From positions 26,907 to 90,906 of the forward strand of contig MPNW01000282.1 in the NCBI GenBank assembly GCA_011800805.1: a stretch of 64,000 nucleotides of DNA. Direction: 5' to 3'. The position numbers were made by a program, and so were the translations under genes. Of the stretch, positions 33,746 to 46,440 are shown in pieces; within the stretch, counting starts at the first letter, position 1, and the number at the start of each line of letters is the position of its first letter. This DNA is from Hirudo medicinalis. Its lineage: Eukaryota > Annelida > Clitellata > Hirudinida > Hirudinidae. The notes beneath the pieces were generated by a model that saw only the letters and a list, made by a program, of their open reading frames with translations, had not been told where the DNA came from and searched no databases.

Positions 33746-35141
33746 CAGTCAAATCTCGTTACTATGCCACCTGTCGGGACCGAGCAAGAGTGGCATAGTA
33801 ACGAGGGTTTGTAAAAACTGCTTTATTTTCTCAAGTTACTCATCAGTCCAAAGCTCTCAAGAATCGTCGGCTGGCGCATCTTCTTTCGGCGGATCTCGTG
33901 CATCTCGTTGTCTAGCCGATCACACGCTTGCATCACACCGGGCTTCCCGCTTCTCTGTTGCATGAACTTCCGGACGGTGCTCCAAGCGCGCTGGGCTTCC
34001 TCGAACGGAACGATTTCCTCCTCAACAGTTATCTCGTCATCTTCGCTTTCCATCGGCTCCGCACTGCACAGCATCTCCTCCGCAATCTCCTCCAGAGTGA
34101 AAGACCCGCCAATCGCGAGGCGCTCGTCGGCTTCGAGAAAGTCAGACAGCTCGATCTCCCCGTTCTCGTGCATCTTTTCCTCGGCAGGCAGAGCTTCCCA
34201 GATCTCGAGCAGCTCCGCATCCTGTACCTCAGTTTGGATCTCCTCTTCAATGAACTTGGCCTTCTCAAAACAGTTCCTGATCGTCGAGTTGCCGACCTGC
34301 TCCCAAGCACGCCGGGCGTCGTGTAGAGCGTCGAGCAACGTGAACTTGAACTCCTTTCCCTCGTCCATGGCCTCAAGCCGTCGGCATAGCAGGAGCTTCT
34401 TGCAGTGGCGCTTGAGGTTCTCTATGATTCCTTGATCCATTGGTTGCGAATGTGTTGGGTGGGAAGAAGACCAGTTGGATGTTGTTCAGCTGGAGCTCGG
34501 GAGGATGGCCAGTGAAGTTATCGAGGCAGACCAGCACTCTGCGTCCCTGCTGGCGAATCGTCCGTCCTACGCACGCAACATCTCCTCGAAAAGCTCCGCC
34601 GTCATCCACGCCTTCGAGTTCGCCTTGTACTCGACCGGGATCTCCTTGTTCTTGAAGGCACGGGGTCTCCTGCCGATCACCAGAAGAGGGAACTTCTCGC
34701 TGCCGCTCATGTTAGCTCCAACCAGAAGAGTGATCTTTTGCTTGCTTTTCTTTCCTCCTGTACACTGCTCTCCCCTGAAAGCCATGGTCTTGTTCGGAAG
34801 CAGCTGCCAGAAGAGTCCAGTCTCGTCCAGGTTGAAGACGTCGTCTGCGGAGAACTGCCTGAGTAAAGGCCGGAGAATCTGTTGTTGCCACTCAAGAAGG
34901 GATTGAGAATCCACCGCTCCACTTTCGCCCTACACTGTCTTGAACGTGATGCCGTGGCGCAGAAATACAGACTTTTTCACGACTCGTGCCTTTTAACAGT
35001 CAAACAATAGTGGCATAGTAGCGAGAGTAGGAGGTGGCATAGTAAATTTATTTGGGATTGAATTTTGTCGGGACCGAGCAAAAGTGGTGTAATAGCGAGA
35101 GTGGCATAGTAGCGAGGTGGCATAGTAACGAGATTTGACTG
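33746..35141 (-). mobile_element. Tigger/pogo-type DNA transposon (Tc1/mariner superfamily), inactivated
   Basis: The 1396-bp element is bounded by perfect 27-bp terminal inverted repeats (CAGTCAAATCTCGTTACTAT at the left, continuing GCCACCT; exact complement at the right) and flanked by TA at 33744-33745 and 35142-35143, the target duplication of this superfamily. The motif GTGGCATAGTARCGAG recurs inside both ends: inverted at 33755-33770 and direct at 33790-33805, 35010-35025, 35101-35116 and 35117-35132, with degenerate copies near 35034 and 35084. These are likely transposase binding sites. The element carries one minus-strand transposase remnant. Internal deletion seems to have removed the DNA-binding half. 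Confidence 0.9.
33823..34992 (-). pseudogene. Tigger/pogo DDE transposase remnant
   Basis: Read on the minus strand, this shows the DDE core of the CENP-B/pogo family: RHGITFK, NLDETGLFWQLLPN (first Asp), GKKSKQKITLLVGANMSG, VCLDNFTGHP (second Asp), VFFPPNT, then QPMDQGIIENLKRH (third Asp) and a long acidic C-terminus ending LMSNLRK. It is broken: a TAG stop lies at 34930-34932 where the family has an open frame (FKTV then GESGAVD), and a one-base frameshift near 34445 separates PPNT from QPMDQGII. The N-terminal CENP-B helix-turn-helix region is absent. It cannot make an active transposase. Its own antisense frames (plus strand 33908-34906) are shadows. Confidence 0.88.
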
Positions 35142-35659
35142 TATATAAATGTTCCTATAATCCACATAATTGGTTTTTATTTATTATATTTACATTTTGA
35201 ATTTTGTTTGGGCATATTTTTGTTACCTTGCCATCATTACAACATTTTCAGGGTGGGGTTTCTGATTTCTCCATCATGAATTATGTCTTTGGCAGTGAAT
35301 ACAATCATCATGGAAAGAGCCACCTATAAGCGAGCTGCTTTCATCTGCAATATCTTCAAGCAATTAATGTAAATTGATAATTAACCAGTAATTAGTTAAA
35401 TGTTACACGACAAATATGAGGTCAAAAGAACTATTATTGTTCTTGCCAACTTCTTCAGAAAGTTTCTCTTTGAGCTGCACTCAAAGATTCATCCTTTTCA
35501 TCATCCTATTTACTATCATCTCCTTCTTTTTGATGTTTTTGGTGAGTTAATCAAAATGAGCTGCATTTAATTCCATGAGGACACAAAGGGAAATGCGCTT
35601 TGAACCTACTTTGGCAGTCCTTGCACTTTGGAGATAATGTATTTGCAAAAAAATAAATT

Positions 35660-36064
35660 TTAACTTATAGGTTAGTTCCAGATCTACATCTTGCTGTTTC
35701 TCAGTTCCTCTTCTACTTCTTAAACATTCTGCTGACCACTATGGCAGGTACCTCGGTGGCTTTGTTCTTCAGTGCCACAACACCATTGTCACCATACTTA
35801 CTGCCTTGGTTTGGACCGTCTTGATGGTCTACATTGAAACAGTTCCTCTCTCTCCACAGTGGGTCAGACGGCTTAGCTTTTTCAGGTACAACATAAATGA
35901 GGTACCTCCACCAGTGATTGTTAGTGCTGCTATGGAGCATTCGATGACTTATACATTAAGCTTACTGATGATAATAGGATGGTGTAGGTGTGACCAATTT
36001 TATGGAAACTTGCAAGTATTTGATGGATGATTTTGCTTACGACCTTGGATTTCTGACTTCTTAT
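35660..36064 (+). pseudogene. ABCG-like transporter C-terminal remnant
   Basis: Frame A (35680-35808) reads LAVSQFLFYFLNILLTTMAG and LFFSAT, like transmembrane helices 4-5 of ABCG half-transporters. A second frame, shifted by one base, continues with TIVTILTALVW, ETVPLSPQWVRRLSFFRYNINEV, which matches the conserved re-entrant segment of ABCG1/white proteins (ending W.SY.S..RYGFE). A third segment (TNFMETCKYLMDDFAYDLG) resembles the last extracellular loop. An intron between frames A and B would be only about 27 nt, so a frameshifted pseudogene is more likely than an expressed gene. A possible upstream piece (NTIIMERATYKRAAF) lies near 35297-35345. The nucleotide-binding half was not found. 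The identity rests on memory of the family. Confidence 0.4.
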
Positions 36065-39000
36065 TAATTAACTTTTATTCGTAACAGTTGAAGCAATAAA
36101 TGTTTAATTGATTATTGTTTATCCTGGGTGAATATGAATGAAAACACATGTAACCGTGCATGTCCTATTATTCGATAACTACAACGATTACATAATAAAC
36201 AATAAGTTAATGAATTCGCGTCACCAAGTTTTTGAAAGGCTTTTCAGAAGCAGCCGAATTTATTGTTTTGGTCTGAAAATAAGTTTGCATTAAAATGAAC
36301 AAAAAACAATTGAAAACCAAAGTGAAGGTCACAAAGACAAGATCTCGCGTTTTGCGGCTTAGTGCCCTCGGGTGCCCGGGTTCAGGAGTGAATTTGACTT
36401 TAATTCTTTCCTAATTTCTTTAAATGCCTAAATTGAAATGAAAGACAGAAAGTTGCTTTTTAAACATTTGCCCTTGGAAGGTTGATTTATTGAGTACTTT
36501 ACAATTTTTTAAATTAAATTTATAACTTTTGTAAATAATAAAATGCAATGGCATTATTTTGAATTAACTTATGCGGGGTTAATTTTAATTATTCTAAAAT
36601 TTAATTAATATTGCATATATAATGTTGGTGATTCACGCGATATTTCCATCAATTTCCGACTATATTCCGTTTAAATTTAAAAATTATTCTTGAACAGTTT
36701 TAATTCTTACGCATTTGTTTACCTAAGGATCAATAATTTCAAGGAAAATACTGCCACCTGGTTCCATTCGCGTAATCATCCGGGATGAACCGGATTTGGA
36801 TCATTTAGCTGCATGGCTCATCAATGAAGCTCTGTGGTCATCTGGCGTCGATGGAGGTTCAAGAAATACAACTTTAGAACTTTACAATCGGGAGCATGAT
36901 TATCTTAGAATGAATATGTGACAATGTTTGCATCTCAATTTTAAGGTGACCTACTTTAATTGGGGACGGTCAATTGAGATCAATTTACCGACTGCAATGA
37001 TTAATTAGCACATTACGAGTTATGTAATTGCGAGATTTTTCTCAATTCTAAATATTTTACTAAAATTAAATCAAAACTAAATATTTTACGTTTTATTAAT
37101 TCCACAAATTAATGAGCAAATAATAGATGCAGATATCTGCTTGCCTACAAATCGATGTGAAACTTAAATAAAGATTATGGGATCTAATTATTAAAATTAT
37201 CGATATGTCGTTATTCTTTAAATACATGAAAAACTTGAACTTATTTGTTAGTAAGTTTCAAAATATTTTCTATAAAGTTGAATCAGTTCAATTGTAATAT
37301 CTTTTTCGCAACACAAACATTTTGTGTTTGAAGAAGAGCTACGGTTAGTTTTAACGAGACAAACTTGAACAGTGAACCAAGTTCAACCAAGTTGAATTTC
37401 TGTTGAATTTCTGTGAACCCATTTTATTCAGTTAATCAGTAAGTTAAAAATAAAAAAAAAATGCAAATTTAATTTCCATTAATGAGGCATCCATTCAATA
37501 CCTGGAACAACGCGCAGGTCCATTCTTCTGCTTTATAAAGGGCCATCATAATCATCGTCACCGTCACCGTCACCGTCACCGTCGTCGTCATCATCGCCAT
37601 CACGACCACCATCATTTATGATCAAATGACTTTTAAAAAGCCAGATTTAATGGCAAGTATTAATACTTATTATTATTATTTAAGTTATTTCTTTTTAGAA
37701 AACAAAGTTTTCGCTAGCAGGAAATTAATTTAGAAATCTTCAAAACCACCAGTAATCGAAATCCACTAAATTATTTGTTAAGGCCCTCATTTCAAATTAC
37801 ATTCAGAAACAGAAATATTTTCATGAAAAGTAGAAAGTAGTTTCATTTGAAATAATAATCAATTAATTTTTATAAAAATCAAAAATTATTTTACTCTTTT
37901 TTATCTCAATGTAAATCTCCAAAATGGAGCTGTTTGGAGATATTATTGAGGAGTGAGTGAATAAAAGTAAACTTCAAAAATGGACATTTTTCGGTGAAAG
38001 TTCGCATAACTTCGAAACGACCGGATGTTGTTGGAACTTCCTTGAGCAAGGAAATCATTACGGCTAAGAACTCCAACAAAGCTTTCACGGCGGGATATTT
38101 GCATGCTTTAAGGAGAAATTAAACTAGAAAATATCCACACAAATATCCACATAATAAAATTTCTTGAAAATTCACTCACTGGAAACCAGTAACAGGTTTT
38201 GAAATCAATTAAAAATAATCAGTTAAATGTCAAAGTTCGAATGTCTTTTCATAGGTCGTGACCCTTCGAATGAACCTAACGACCCCCGAGTTCAGTTTTT
38301 TGAATTGCCTGGAGAGAGAGTCAAACATTCATTTCACGGGTGGTTGGAGATTGAATCACAAAATAACAAATTGTTAAGTAGATATTGGCATTGGATGGAG
38401 AGATAAGAAGCATCACGGAGGAGTACGGGAGAGGGAGGGAGGGATGAAGAAGTCGAGAGCCCTCGGTCTCTAATGCATCTTTGTGTAAAAGTAAAAATGT
38501 TCGTTTACGAGATGTCTTCTCCGCATTTCGTTTGGGTTCTCCAGCTGACTGGAGTGACAGTCGTCTTGAATTCGTGAAATGAACTTCCCTTCGTCACTGG
38601 GAATGCAAGATGTTAGTTGACATCTCATCTGATGCTTTCCTCACTTTGATTTACAAACATCCAAAACAGAGGAGATGCTTTAAGACATTCGAACTTTGAA
38701 CCATAGGCCATTGTTTTAACTTTTTCATGTTTTTTTAGAATGTTTTTTTAATCCCAATAATTTCCAGATGACAACATTTTAACGTTTCTCGAGGTGCGGC
38801 TGCAAGAACAAAAAATAAAAAAGTCAAAATGAAAATGAATCAATAAAATGAGAGCAGAATTCTTCAATTTCTCTCCACGTAGCACCGAGGTTTTTAGGTC
38901 AGCCTGGAAAAGTCTCCTGGAGCCGTTCTTAAAGCCCGCCGCTGATCTTTATTTTTACGTACTGCCTCATCTCCTCAACCAAAACCCGCGCATTCTCGTC

Positions 39001-42000
39001 ACGTCTGCTGTTCTTGTAAAGGCGCTCTCAGCCAAGTCCTCACTCGTCAGTGTCTTGTTTCGATTGAATCTGAGAATTTCTCCAAGAATTTTCTGGACCC
39101 CGGGGCGGTCGGTTGCAATCAGAAAATGAGGCGAGGAGGGCCTCATAATTGCACAGTTTTTTGGGTCGGAATCGCCAGGGGCGCTACGGGCTTCAACTGG
39201 GAATGATGCGACCAAATTAGCCATCGATGTTCCCCTTAGAAAATATACTGCCAAGAAAACTTGAGCCAAACTGCGTTCGCTCTATTTTCAGAAAACCTTT
39301 TCTCAGTTTAGGATTTCTCTGCTTTAAGAAAATTAAAATAAAATTATTATTTGATAAAGATGTTTCAAATTTTAATTTCAATTTTAAATTTATTTTCACT
39401 AGTTTAATATTTATTCAAGCATTCTCCTAACCCGCGAGTTGTTTAATATTTTGCATTCATTCGTGTCACTATAATTCAGAAAAGGCAAAAATTTTATTTT
39501 CCAAGTTTTTGGACTCTTTTTATTTGACTGCTTCTTTCTGTGTTTCTTTCGAAGTGACGTCAAGAGGAAAAGCCAGATTCGAGGGTGCATTTGGTCGGTG
39601 AAAGTCTAGTAGGGTCTCCTAATGAAATATCCAGGCATGGTGCATGTCACGCCAACAATAATTCCTCAATCCCGCGACCTCATTATCTCCAAGTTCTTGC
39701 GTCTCCCCTTCCGACGTTCACTTTTGTAAGGAAACCTTGTACTTGCGTGAGATTTGCATTATTTCTTCACTCATTAAACTTGCACGACTCACTTCAAAAG
39801 AGCTTTGTGGCGAATATAAATTGCAATTCACCCCTGTTTTTCTAGAAATGCCGCAAAAATTCGTTAAAAGAGAAGAAATTCAGGAAAAGTGGAGAAACGA
39901 AAATTAGGGGATGACTAATGAAGGCGTTGGAAGGCAGCATGTCAACTCCCCCTCACGAATGTTTCTGATGAACTCACCAATTTGCACAAGTGTCAACGAT
40001 TTGCTTAAAAGTGAACAGCAGACATCTCACAATGTTTGTGTATTTGAAAACAATTTTTATTTGTTTTGCTTAATTTTCTGAAATTGAAAAGTTTATTTTT
40101 TGCAAAGGTAATTTAGGGAATTGCAACGAAGATAAAAATATCTTTTAAGAGATTTTGTTGTGATATTATTTTAAAAAATTATTATCAGTTTAAAACATTT
40201 AAAATGCTAAACTTGTTTTTATTTGTCGAGAACTAACATTAACGCAATTTTGCTGAGTGGAGTAACTTTTCCGCAGCAGTTTTAAAACACAAAAATACAA
40301 ATTATTCAGCATCATTTATAATTAATCCAGGACTAAATCCACTTTGAATCACGCTGAAACATTTATTTTGCTAGACATCCACGGAGGAATGGTGGGACGC
40401 GAAGAAATGTCTTGCAACGGACGCAAATCCCGACACCTCCGTGGAAAGGGAAGACAGAACAAACAGTCGATTCGAAGCTTTCCATCAATACGCTGATGTA
40501 CTTCCCAGCGAAGGTCTTCCAAGGAATGACACAAAGCAATATTTTCCTTTTGCTCGGAGCCATTCCATGGATATTAGATCCATTCAAGTGGAGAAGGAAT
40601 TTATCGTCTGCTGCTTTTTATTCAATGTAGCTGTGATCCGTGCCTGCCTACGATCACATTCCATCTTTGCCATCTGGAATCAATCATCCAGATGCTCTTC
40701 GTGAACAACTCATCCCGGTGGTGACTGCGCTGTGTTTAGGAGAGTGTTGTCAGTCAGATATTATTTTATAATAAGAAAATTATTACACTGTTTGTTACTT
40801 CAAAATTATGCCGCTCTAAAATGCAATGTAATTTTGTCAAATTATGCGGTCGTCACGACATGAGCTTAAATTCTAATGCATGCAAAGTCACTGGACCATC
40901 TCATTTGAATATTTTAAGATTTAAACGTGATAGCATTTCAAAATAATGTCATTTCAAAATGATGACATTTCAAATGATGTCGCAAAATGATGACTTAAAG
41001 ACCGGACTTGGACGTAATGATGACAACCTTGATGATCACAACACGATGTCGACCCACGGATTGACAGAAGAAAGGGTGAGATAATATGGAGGACATAAAA
41101 AGTGTAATCTGCGTCCATTGAACTTTGATTTAGCCACCCTGAAGGTAGACCGGCAGCAAAACGTGAAACGAACGTCATAAACGAGATGAGGTTTGTCTAA
41201 TGGTATCTTGAATTCCCCGATATGAATTGCTAGGATCGGTTTAGGATCAGGTTTGTTATAATTACATAACATATAATATAATAATTTTTAGTGAATTAAA
41301 ATTCAATAATAACGATAATAATAATAATAAATAGTAATTATGTTGGAAATTCAAATCAACTTCATGGAAATTATTGAAAATAGTGGACTTTTGTTTGTGA
41401 AATATTCCTAAGTTTTCCAATGAAGTTGTAGGTGCAATGAAGCACCATTTAACAGCGTCGGTTGGGGGGGGGGGTAGGGGTGGTGGTGGTCAGAACTGAC
41501 TCTGAGACTCGCAAACATCTTGTGGAATTAAATTTTCTCCTCACGTCAATCCGTGAAATGAGGAGGAAGAAGCAAAACTGATGCGGAATTTCACTGCTTC
41601 GTACATCTCCAGGGTGGAGTCTAATTTGGGTCGTTCGAATTTTTCTACCTCCCTGCGCTCAATTAACCCCGCCACGTCATCAAAATTTAATTCTCCGAAT
41701 AAAAAAAAAGAAAAAGAAAGAATTGGATGAAATTCGAGGCAGGAAAAAGACGTCCCCACAGTTCTCGTTAGTCGATCAGCCCACCTCCCCCACAGAGTGG
41801 CCGGGATTAGAAAGTCTGTCGCTGGAACCATTCAGATCCATAAAAGTTGGTCGTAATATTTAATAACCTGTTCGACGAAGTGTGAAATTCACTCTTACAG
41901 TTTAATATAAAGGTGCTTCCATGGATGTTACGATCTATTTCATTCGGTAAACATGATGGCTTCATTTGCAACTCAAGCGTGACGGGTGAATTTCCATGGA

Positions 42001-42320
42001 GAAGATTCAGCATACAGGAATGCATCTGGAAATATTCATCCGGCCGCATCCATCCCTGCAATGTTCGCACGTGGAATGGCGTTTGGAAAAGCTTGAAATG
42101 TTGTCAATTAAATATTTTATGAAATTAGCCGCCATTGTTGCTAGTTTGTAATCTTGTAAATAATTTATTATTATTTAATTATTAACGTTGTACGAAAATA
42201 CAAGAATGTAATTTACATTATCGTCACAATATTAATTCAATTCAATTTAATTCCTCGAATGTCAACGAAAACGAAATAATTTACGAGCTACAGTTCCTTA
42301 CAACTTTTTTTAAACTCTTC
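36065..42320. other. Gene-poor AT-rich region
   Basis: No exon with family resemblance or consistent splice sites was found. Short open frames on both strands at 38848-39269 and 40349-40704 overlap each other and look like chance. A CGTCAC/CATCAC microsatellite lies at 37555-37612 and a G-run at 41464-41475. Stretches of higher complexity, for example 38840-39200, could be conserved noncoding DNA, but this cannot be judged here. Confidence 0.4.
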
Positions 42321-42325
42321 TCGTC

Positions 42326-42440
42326 TCTGTAATGAATGAATGAATGAATGAATGAATGAACGAATGAACGAACGAACGAACGAACGAACGAATGAATGAA
42401 TAAATGAATGAATAAACGAATGAATAAATGAAAAAATAAA
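42326..42440 (+). repeat. Compound (GAAT)n-(GAAC)n-(GAAT)n tetranucleotide microsatellite
   Basis: GAAT units change to about six GAAC units and back to GAAT/AAAT. The array at 44541-44620 has the same internal order and orientation. Confidence 0.9.
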
Positions 42441-43890
42441 ATTTATCGCTTCATTATTTCATACCAATAAGATAACAAGAAAAACAATAATATGATTGCC
42501 AACGCAGATATTTTTGACAACTTCTTGGCAGACAGATTTGACAGCGATGACGTCTCAAAAGAGTCCTCAATTAAATGCATCAGCACTCCCAGAGAGAGTC
42601 GAGCGATTAACTTTTAATCAACAAAGGGGTTGACTCAGAAGCATAAAGTTGGATAAAGGACTGGAATCATCCTCTTCTACGACCACCTCTAACATCTCAG
42701 AAATGCTCGCGCTTCCCAGAAAAGTGCGTAAAAGTCACTCAAATCCTATCTTAACTTCCTGTGAAATCTCCATATTCGAACATGACGACCTTTCCTTTGT
42801 TGCTCATTGATTCCTGCCTGTTTATCTTCACCCGCGTGGTCTTTAACCCCGCATCGCCTCCATTCAAAACTCTTTTCCTGGTCAATCAGATCTAATCTCG
42901 CCTCACTCCGACGGCCCACCCCGCTCTTGCAGTGACGTTGGGTTATTTTTGGAGCTCTTAATTGAAATGGCCTCTCCCTTAAGAAGGCAATTTCGCGCTC
43001 ATATCAACCGCAGAAATGTCCGGAAATGGAAGGTCGATAAGAATGATGCCCCACAACTCCGTCAATCGAGTTGCTATGTATTTTAGGCAGATTGAATTTT
43101 TGCTCCAACGCTGTTTATGGCGGAGTAAAGGACCCTACCCCGGCCTTTCGGGTGGGAACTTATACAGTCCGCAACTCCAAGATGCATCGGCGTCACTCGA
43201 GTGTAACGGTGAATGAGGTCGTCACGCTTGAGTTGAAATTTTCCATTTGATGACTTAAAACTTGGCACGTGAAATAAATTTACTCCGTTTACCGCCTTTA
43301 TTCACCTTTTATGACAGAAATATTTCCTTCTCGAAATGGCCACCCTATCCTGATCACCCGGGCTACCCTCAGTCTCTTCCGATTGGGGATGGGGCGAGAT
43401 CTACTACTCATTGCCACCCATTCTTGTGCTGGGGAGGCAATTTACCCACCCGCGGACATCACATTGCTTCGTGGATTTACGACATGGAAGACGAAAGTCC
43501 CTTGCAAAACTCCAGCTAATTATGTAAACATTGTTAGGATGGATGCTACCTTGAAATAGTTAAGCGCAGAATAATCATTGTGTTATCTTGAGATATTATT
43601 ATTTTTATTTTCTATTATAAGGTTAGTAAGGTTAGTAATTTTAAAATTCTAACTATTAATAATATATTCCCGTCAGATATTAATCAATTAGTGACAATAT
43701 TTATTACCATTTGAGGTTTGGATTGCAGTCTCATGTGCCGGTGTGCAGTTGTGCTCGAGAATTCCCAACTTTCCACTAAAATACGGAATTGTTCTTCTGT
43801 AACATCTTTATACAATTTTTCCATTAAAAAACAATATTCTTTTCACAATTAAATCGAAATTGCTGCAGGAAAAGTATAAATATTATTACA
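42441..43890. other. Gene-poor region
   Basis: No coding exon was recognised. The stretch 42640-43520 is less AT-rich than its surroundings and open on the plus strand in places (43262-43559), but shows no known motif. Confidence 0.35.
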
Positions 43891-43892
43891 AA

Positions 43893-43943
43893 TTATTATT
43901 ATTGTTGTTGTTGTTGTCGTCGTCGTTGTCGTCATCATCATCA

Positions 43944-43975
<32 letters not shown>

Positions 43976-44040
43976 ATCGTCATCTTCATCATCGTCATCA
44001 TCATCATCATCATCATCATTAATTTTATTATTATTGTTAT
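43893..44040 (+). repeat. (GTT)n-(GTC)n-(ATC)n trinucleotide microsatellite
   Basis: About 150 bp of imperfect GTT, GTC and ATC units. The apparent poly-serine open frame across it is an artefact of the repeat. Confidence 0.9.
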
Positions 44041-44540
44041 AAATTATGACTCCAAAGTTATTCCATTGATGGCAGCTCCCCGAAGATTGGTAATGTAATT
44101 AAGTGTCCCGATAGCGTATGTTGCAGTTGTATTATCAAAACCTCAATTTCTTTCAGAAACAAATAGAGACGTCGTAGTGGCTGAGCTCGTTATCCTGTGT
44201 TATCTCCATTGCAATCTTTACTGCAAACTTTTTGCTTCCTTTATTTTTTGCCATTTGTTCTTGTTGTTGTTGATGCATTTTTGTTGTTGTTGGTGCATTT
44301 TTGTTGTTGGTGATGCAGTTCTATTGTTGGTGTATTTTTTGTTGGAATCTGTTTTTTCAATAATAATTGACATCCTCCATCAAAATAAGGCAAGGAAATC
44401 CATTGAGGAAACAAAAAAAAGTCTGAATGAGACGATCTGCAAATCCATCGAATAATTAACCTCTTCAAGTGATCGCTTTCTTTCAAATAGATGAGTGAAT
44501 GAGTGATTATTTATTGAAGTACTGAACGTTTTATCCGAAT

Positions 44541-44620
44541 GAATAAATGAATGAATGAATGAATGAATGAATGAATGAACGAACGAACGAACGAACGAAC
44601 GAATGAATGAATGTATTTAA
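44541..44620 (+). repeat. Second compound (GAAT)n-(GAAC)n-(GAAT)n microsatellite
   Basis: Same composition and order as the array at 42326-42440. It lies beyond the 3' end of the minus-strand non-LTR retrotransposon remnant, where such elements often carry short tandem tails. Confidence 0.85.
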
Positions 44621-44984
44621 GTAATTAATAGATTAATCGTTTTTGATTTTGATTTTTTATTTTTAAGAACATCAAACGTATGCAAGTAAAAGCTAAAATG
44701 CGAGGACAATTGAAATGTTAAAAAAATGTTCAAAGGCAAAAAACCCCAAAAGGATTCACATCCCGTTAAGAGGGCCACCTACATAGATGAACAATTGAGT
44801 AAATGTTTGTAAACAAACGAAATGAATAAATAATAAGATGAGAATAAGGAGTGAGCAGATATTCAAGTGTCAAGTAAGTACAATTTCTAAGATGCCTTGA
44901 AAGTTCATACTGATGTGGATGAGGTGACTTATTTAGGTATGGATGAATGTACACGTGGACCTGAGCATTTAATGGAAAATTGTT

Positions 44985-45852
44985 TCAGGGTGGTATTTGC
45001 AACTTCACTCCGAAAGCGACCGACATTACATAAGTCGTGGGAATGAATTTCTCATGAAGGGTGAAAAGGTTGTCAAATGGAGGAGGAAGCATGTTGAGTG
45101 AGGATTTGTGGAGAAGCACAGCTGCATATTATTGGTGAACGAGGATTTTGTTGATGAGCGTGGTTGAAGATGACATATTACAATTATTATTACATGTAAA
45201 GATCTCTTTTGAACGGTATGTGGAGATTTTAGACGAGAGGAGTAATTGGATGCCCAGACAATATTACAGTATGACAAATAAGGATGAATTAGGGAATAGT
45301 GCAGCGTGAGAGATGTAATTTTGTCAGTGAAGTAACTGACACGAGTTAAGATGCCATTGTTTTTCGAGGTCTTAGATTTAATGTATTAATGTGATCAGAC
45401 CAAGTAAGATGTTCATCTAACAGAACATCAAGGTAATTATGTGAATTGACACGATTTATAGGATGCCATTAATTTTTAAGGTATTGTTGCAGACAATTTT
45501 CCTATTCAAAAATAGGAAACAGAAACTAGTTAGTTTTGGTCAGATTTTGGGAAAGTCTATTTGCAGAGAACCACTGAAACAGGAGATTCATTTCATTGTT
45601 GATGTCTTCGTAGAGTTTGGATAGATTATCACCAGAGATGAAGAGATTTGTGTCATCAGCAAACAAAACAAATTCAAATAAAGCGGAGATTAAACACAAA
45701 TTGTTGATGTAAATGAGAAATAAGAGTGGACCTAATATAGATCTTTGTGGTGCTCCACAAGAAATGAGTGCAACTGATGAGGTGGTGCCAAGGAAATGCA
45801 CTTGTTGAGTTCTGTCTTCGATGCAACCCTGACACCATTTTAGCAGGATTCC
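44985..45852 (-). mobile_element. 5'-truncated, decayed non-LTR (LINE) retrotransposon
   Basis: The minus strand at 45845-45526 reads WCQGCIEDRTQQVHF, then CGAPQRSILGPLLFLIYINNL and FVLFADDTNLFISGDN, the reverse transcriptase palm with the catalytic FADD motif (FADD/YADD box). The next pieces, in other frames, include SYCNIVWASNYSSRLK, LQKRSL-like and LPPPFDNLFTLHEKF-like segments of the LINE C-terminus at 45277-45000. Several stops and frameshifts separate them. The 5' end is cut at about 45852, next to an ATTAATTAATCAATAG repeat. The style fits the CR1/Rex/Daphne group, from memory. Active Asp residues are kept, but no full ORF remains. Confidence 0.85.
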
Positions 45853-45924
45853 TATTATCTATTAATTAATCAATAGATTAATTAATCAATAGATTAATTA
45901 TCAATAGATTAATTAGCTAGATGA

Positions 45925-46440
45925 ATGAATTAATGGATGGATGGATGGATGAATAAATGGATGGATGGGTGGATGAATGAACAAATGGATGGATGGATGG
46001 ATTAACGAATAAATGGATGGATGGATGAATAAATGGATGGATGGGTTGATGAATGAACAAATGGATGGATGAATGAATAAATGGGTGGATGGATAGATGA
46101 ATGAACAAATGGATGGATGGATGGATTAATGAATAAATGGATGGGTGGGTGGGTGGATGAATGAATGAATAAATGGATGGATGGGTTGATGAATGAACAA
46201 ATGGATGAATGAATGATTAAATGGGTGGATGGATGAATGAATGATTAAATGGGTGGATGGATGAATGAATGAATAAATGGATGGATGGGTGGATGAATGA
46301 GCAAATGGATGGATGGGTGGGTGGATGAATGAACATATGGATGGATGGATGAACGATCCGGTAGATGGATGGATATATTGATGGATGAATTGGCAGATTG
46401 ATGTATGGATGAATTAGTAGACGGACGTATGGATGGATGA
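45925..46440 (+). repeat. ATGGATGG/ATGAATGA minisatellite
   Basis: About 515 bp of TGGATGGA and TGAATGAA units, with a higher-order pattern of AAATGGATGGATGG followed by ATGAATGAA and similar variants. Frames across it give only repeated His/Ile/Pro/Ser peptides. Confidence 0.95.

Noticed and set aside
33908..34906. Long plus-strand open frames (up to 175 codons)
   Set aside because: They are antisense to the Tigger transposase, whose motifs are clear on the minus strand.
38848..39269. Overlapping 93- and 100-codon open frames on opposite strands
   Set aside because: No motif, no splice partners and equal openness on both strands; most likely chance in a less AT-rich patch.
43860..44042. 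Poly-serine open frame
   Set aside because: It is only the translation of a trinucleotide microsatellite.
45917..46108. Repetitive His/Ile/Pro/Ser open frame
   Set aside because: Product of the ATGGATGG minisatellite, which is periodic and has no start context.
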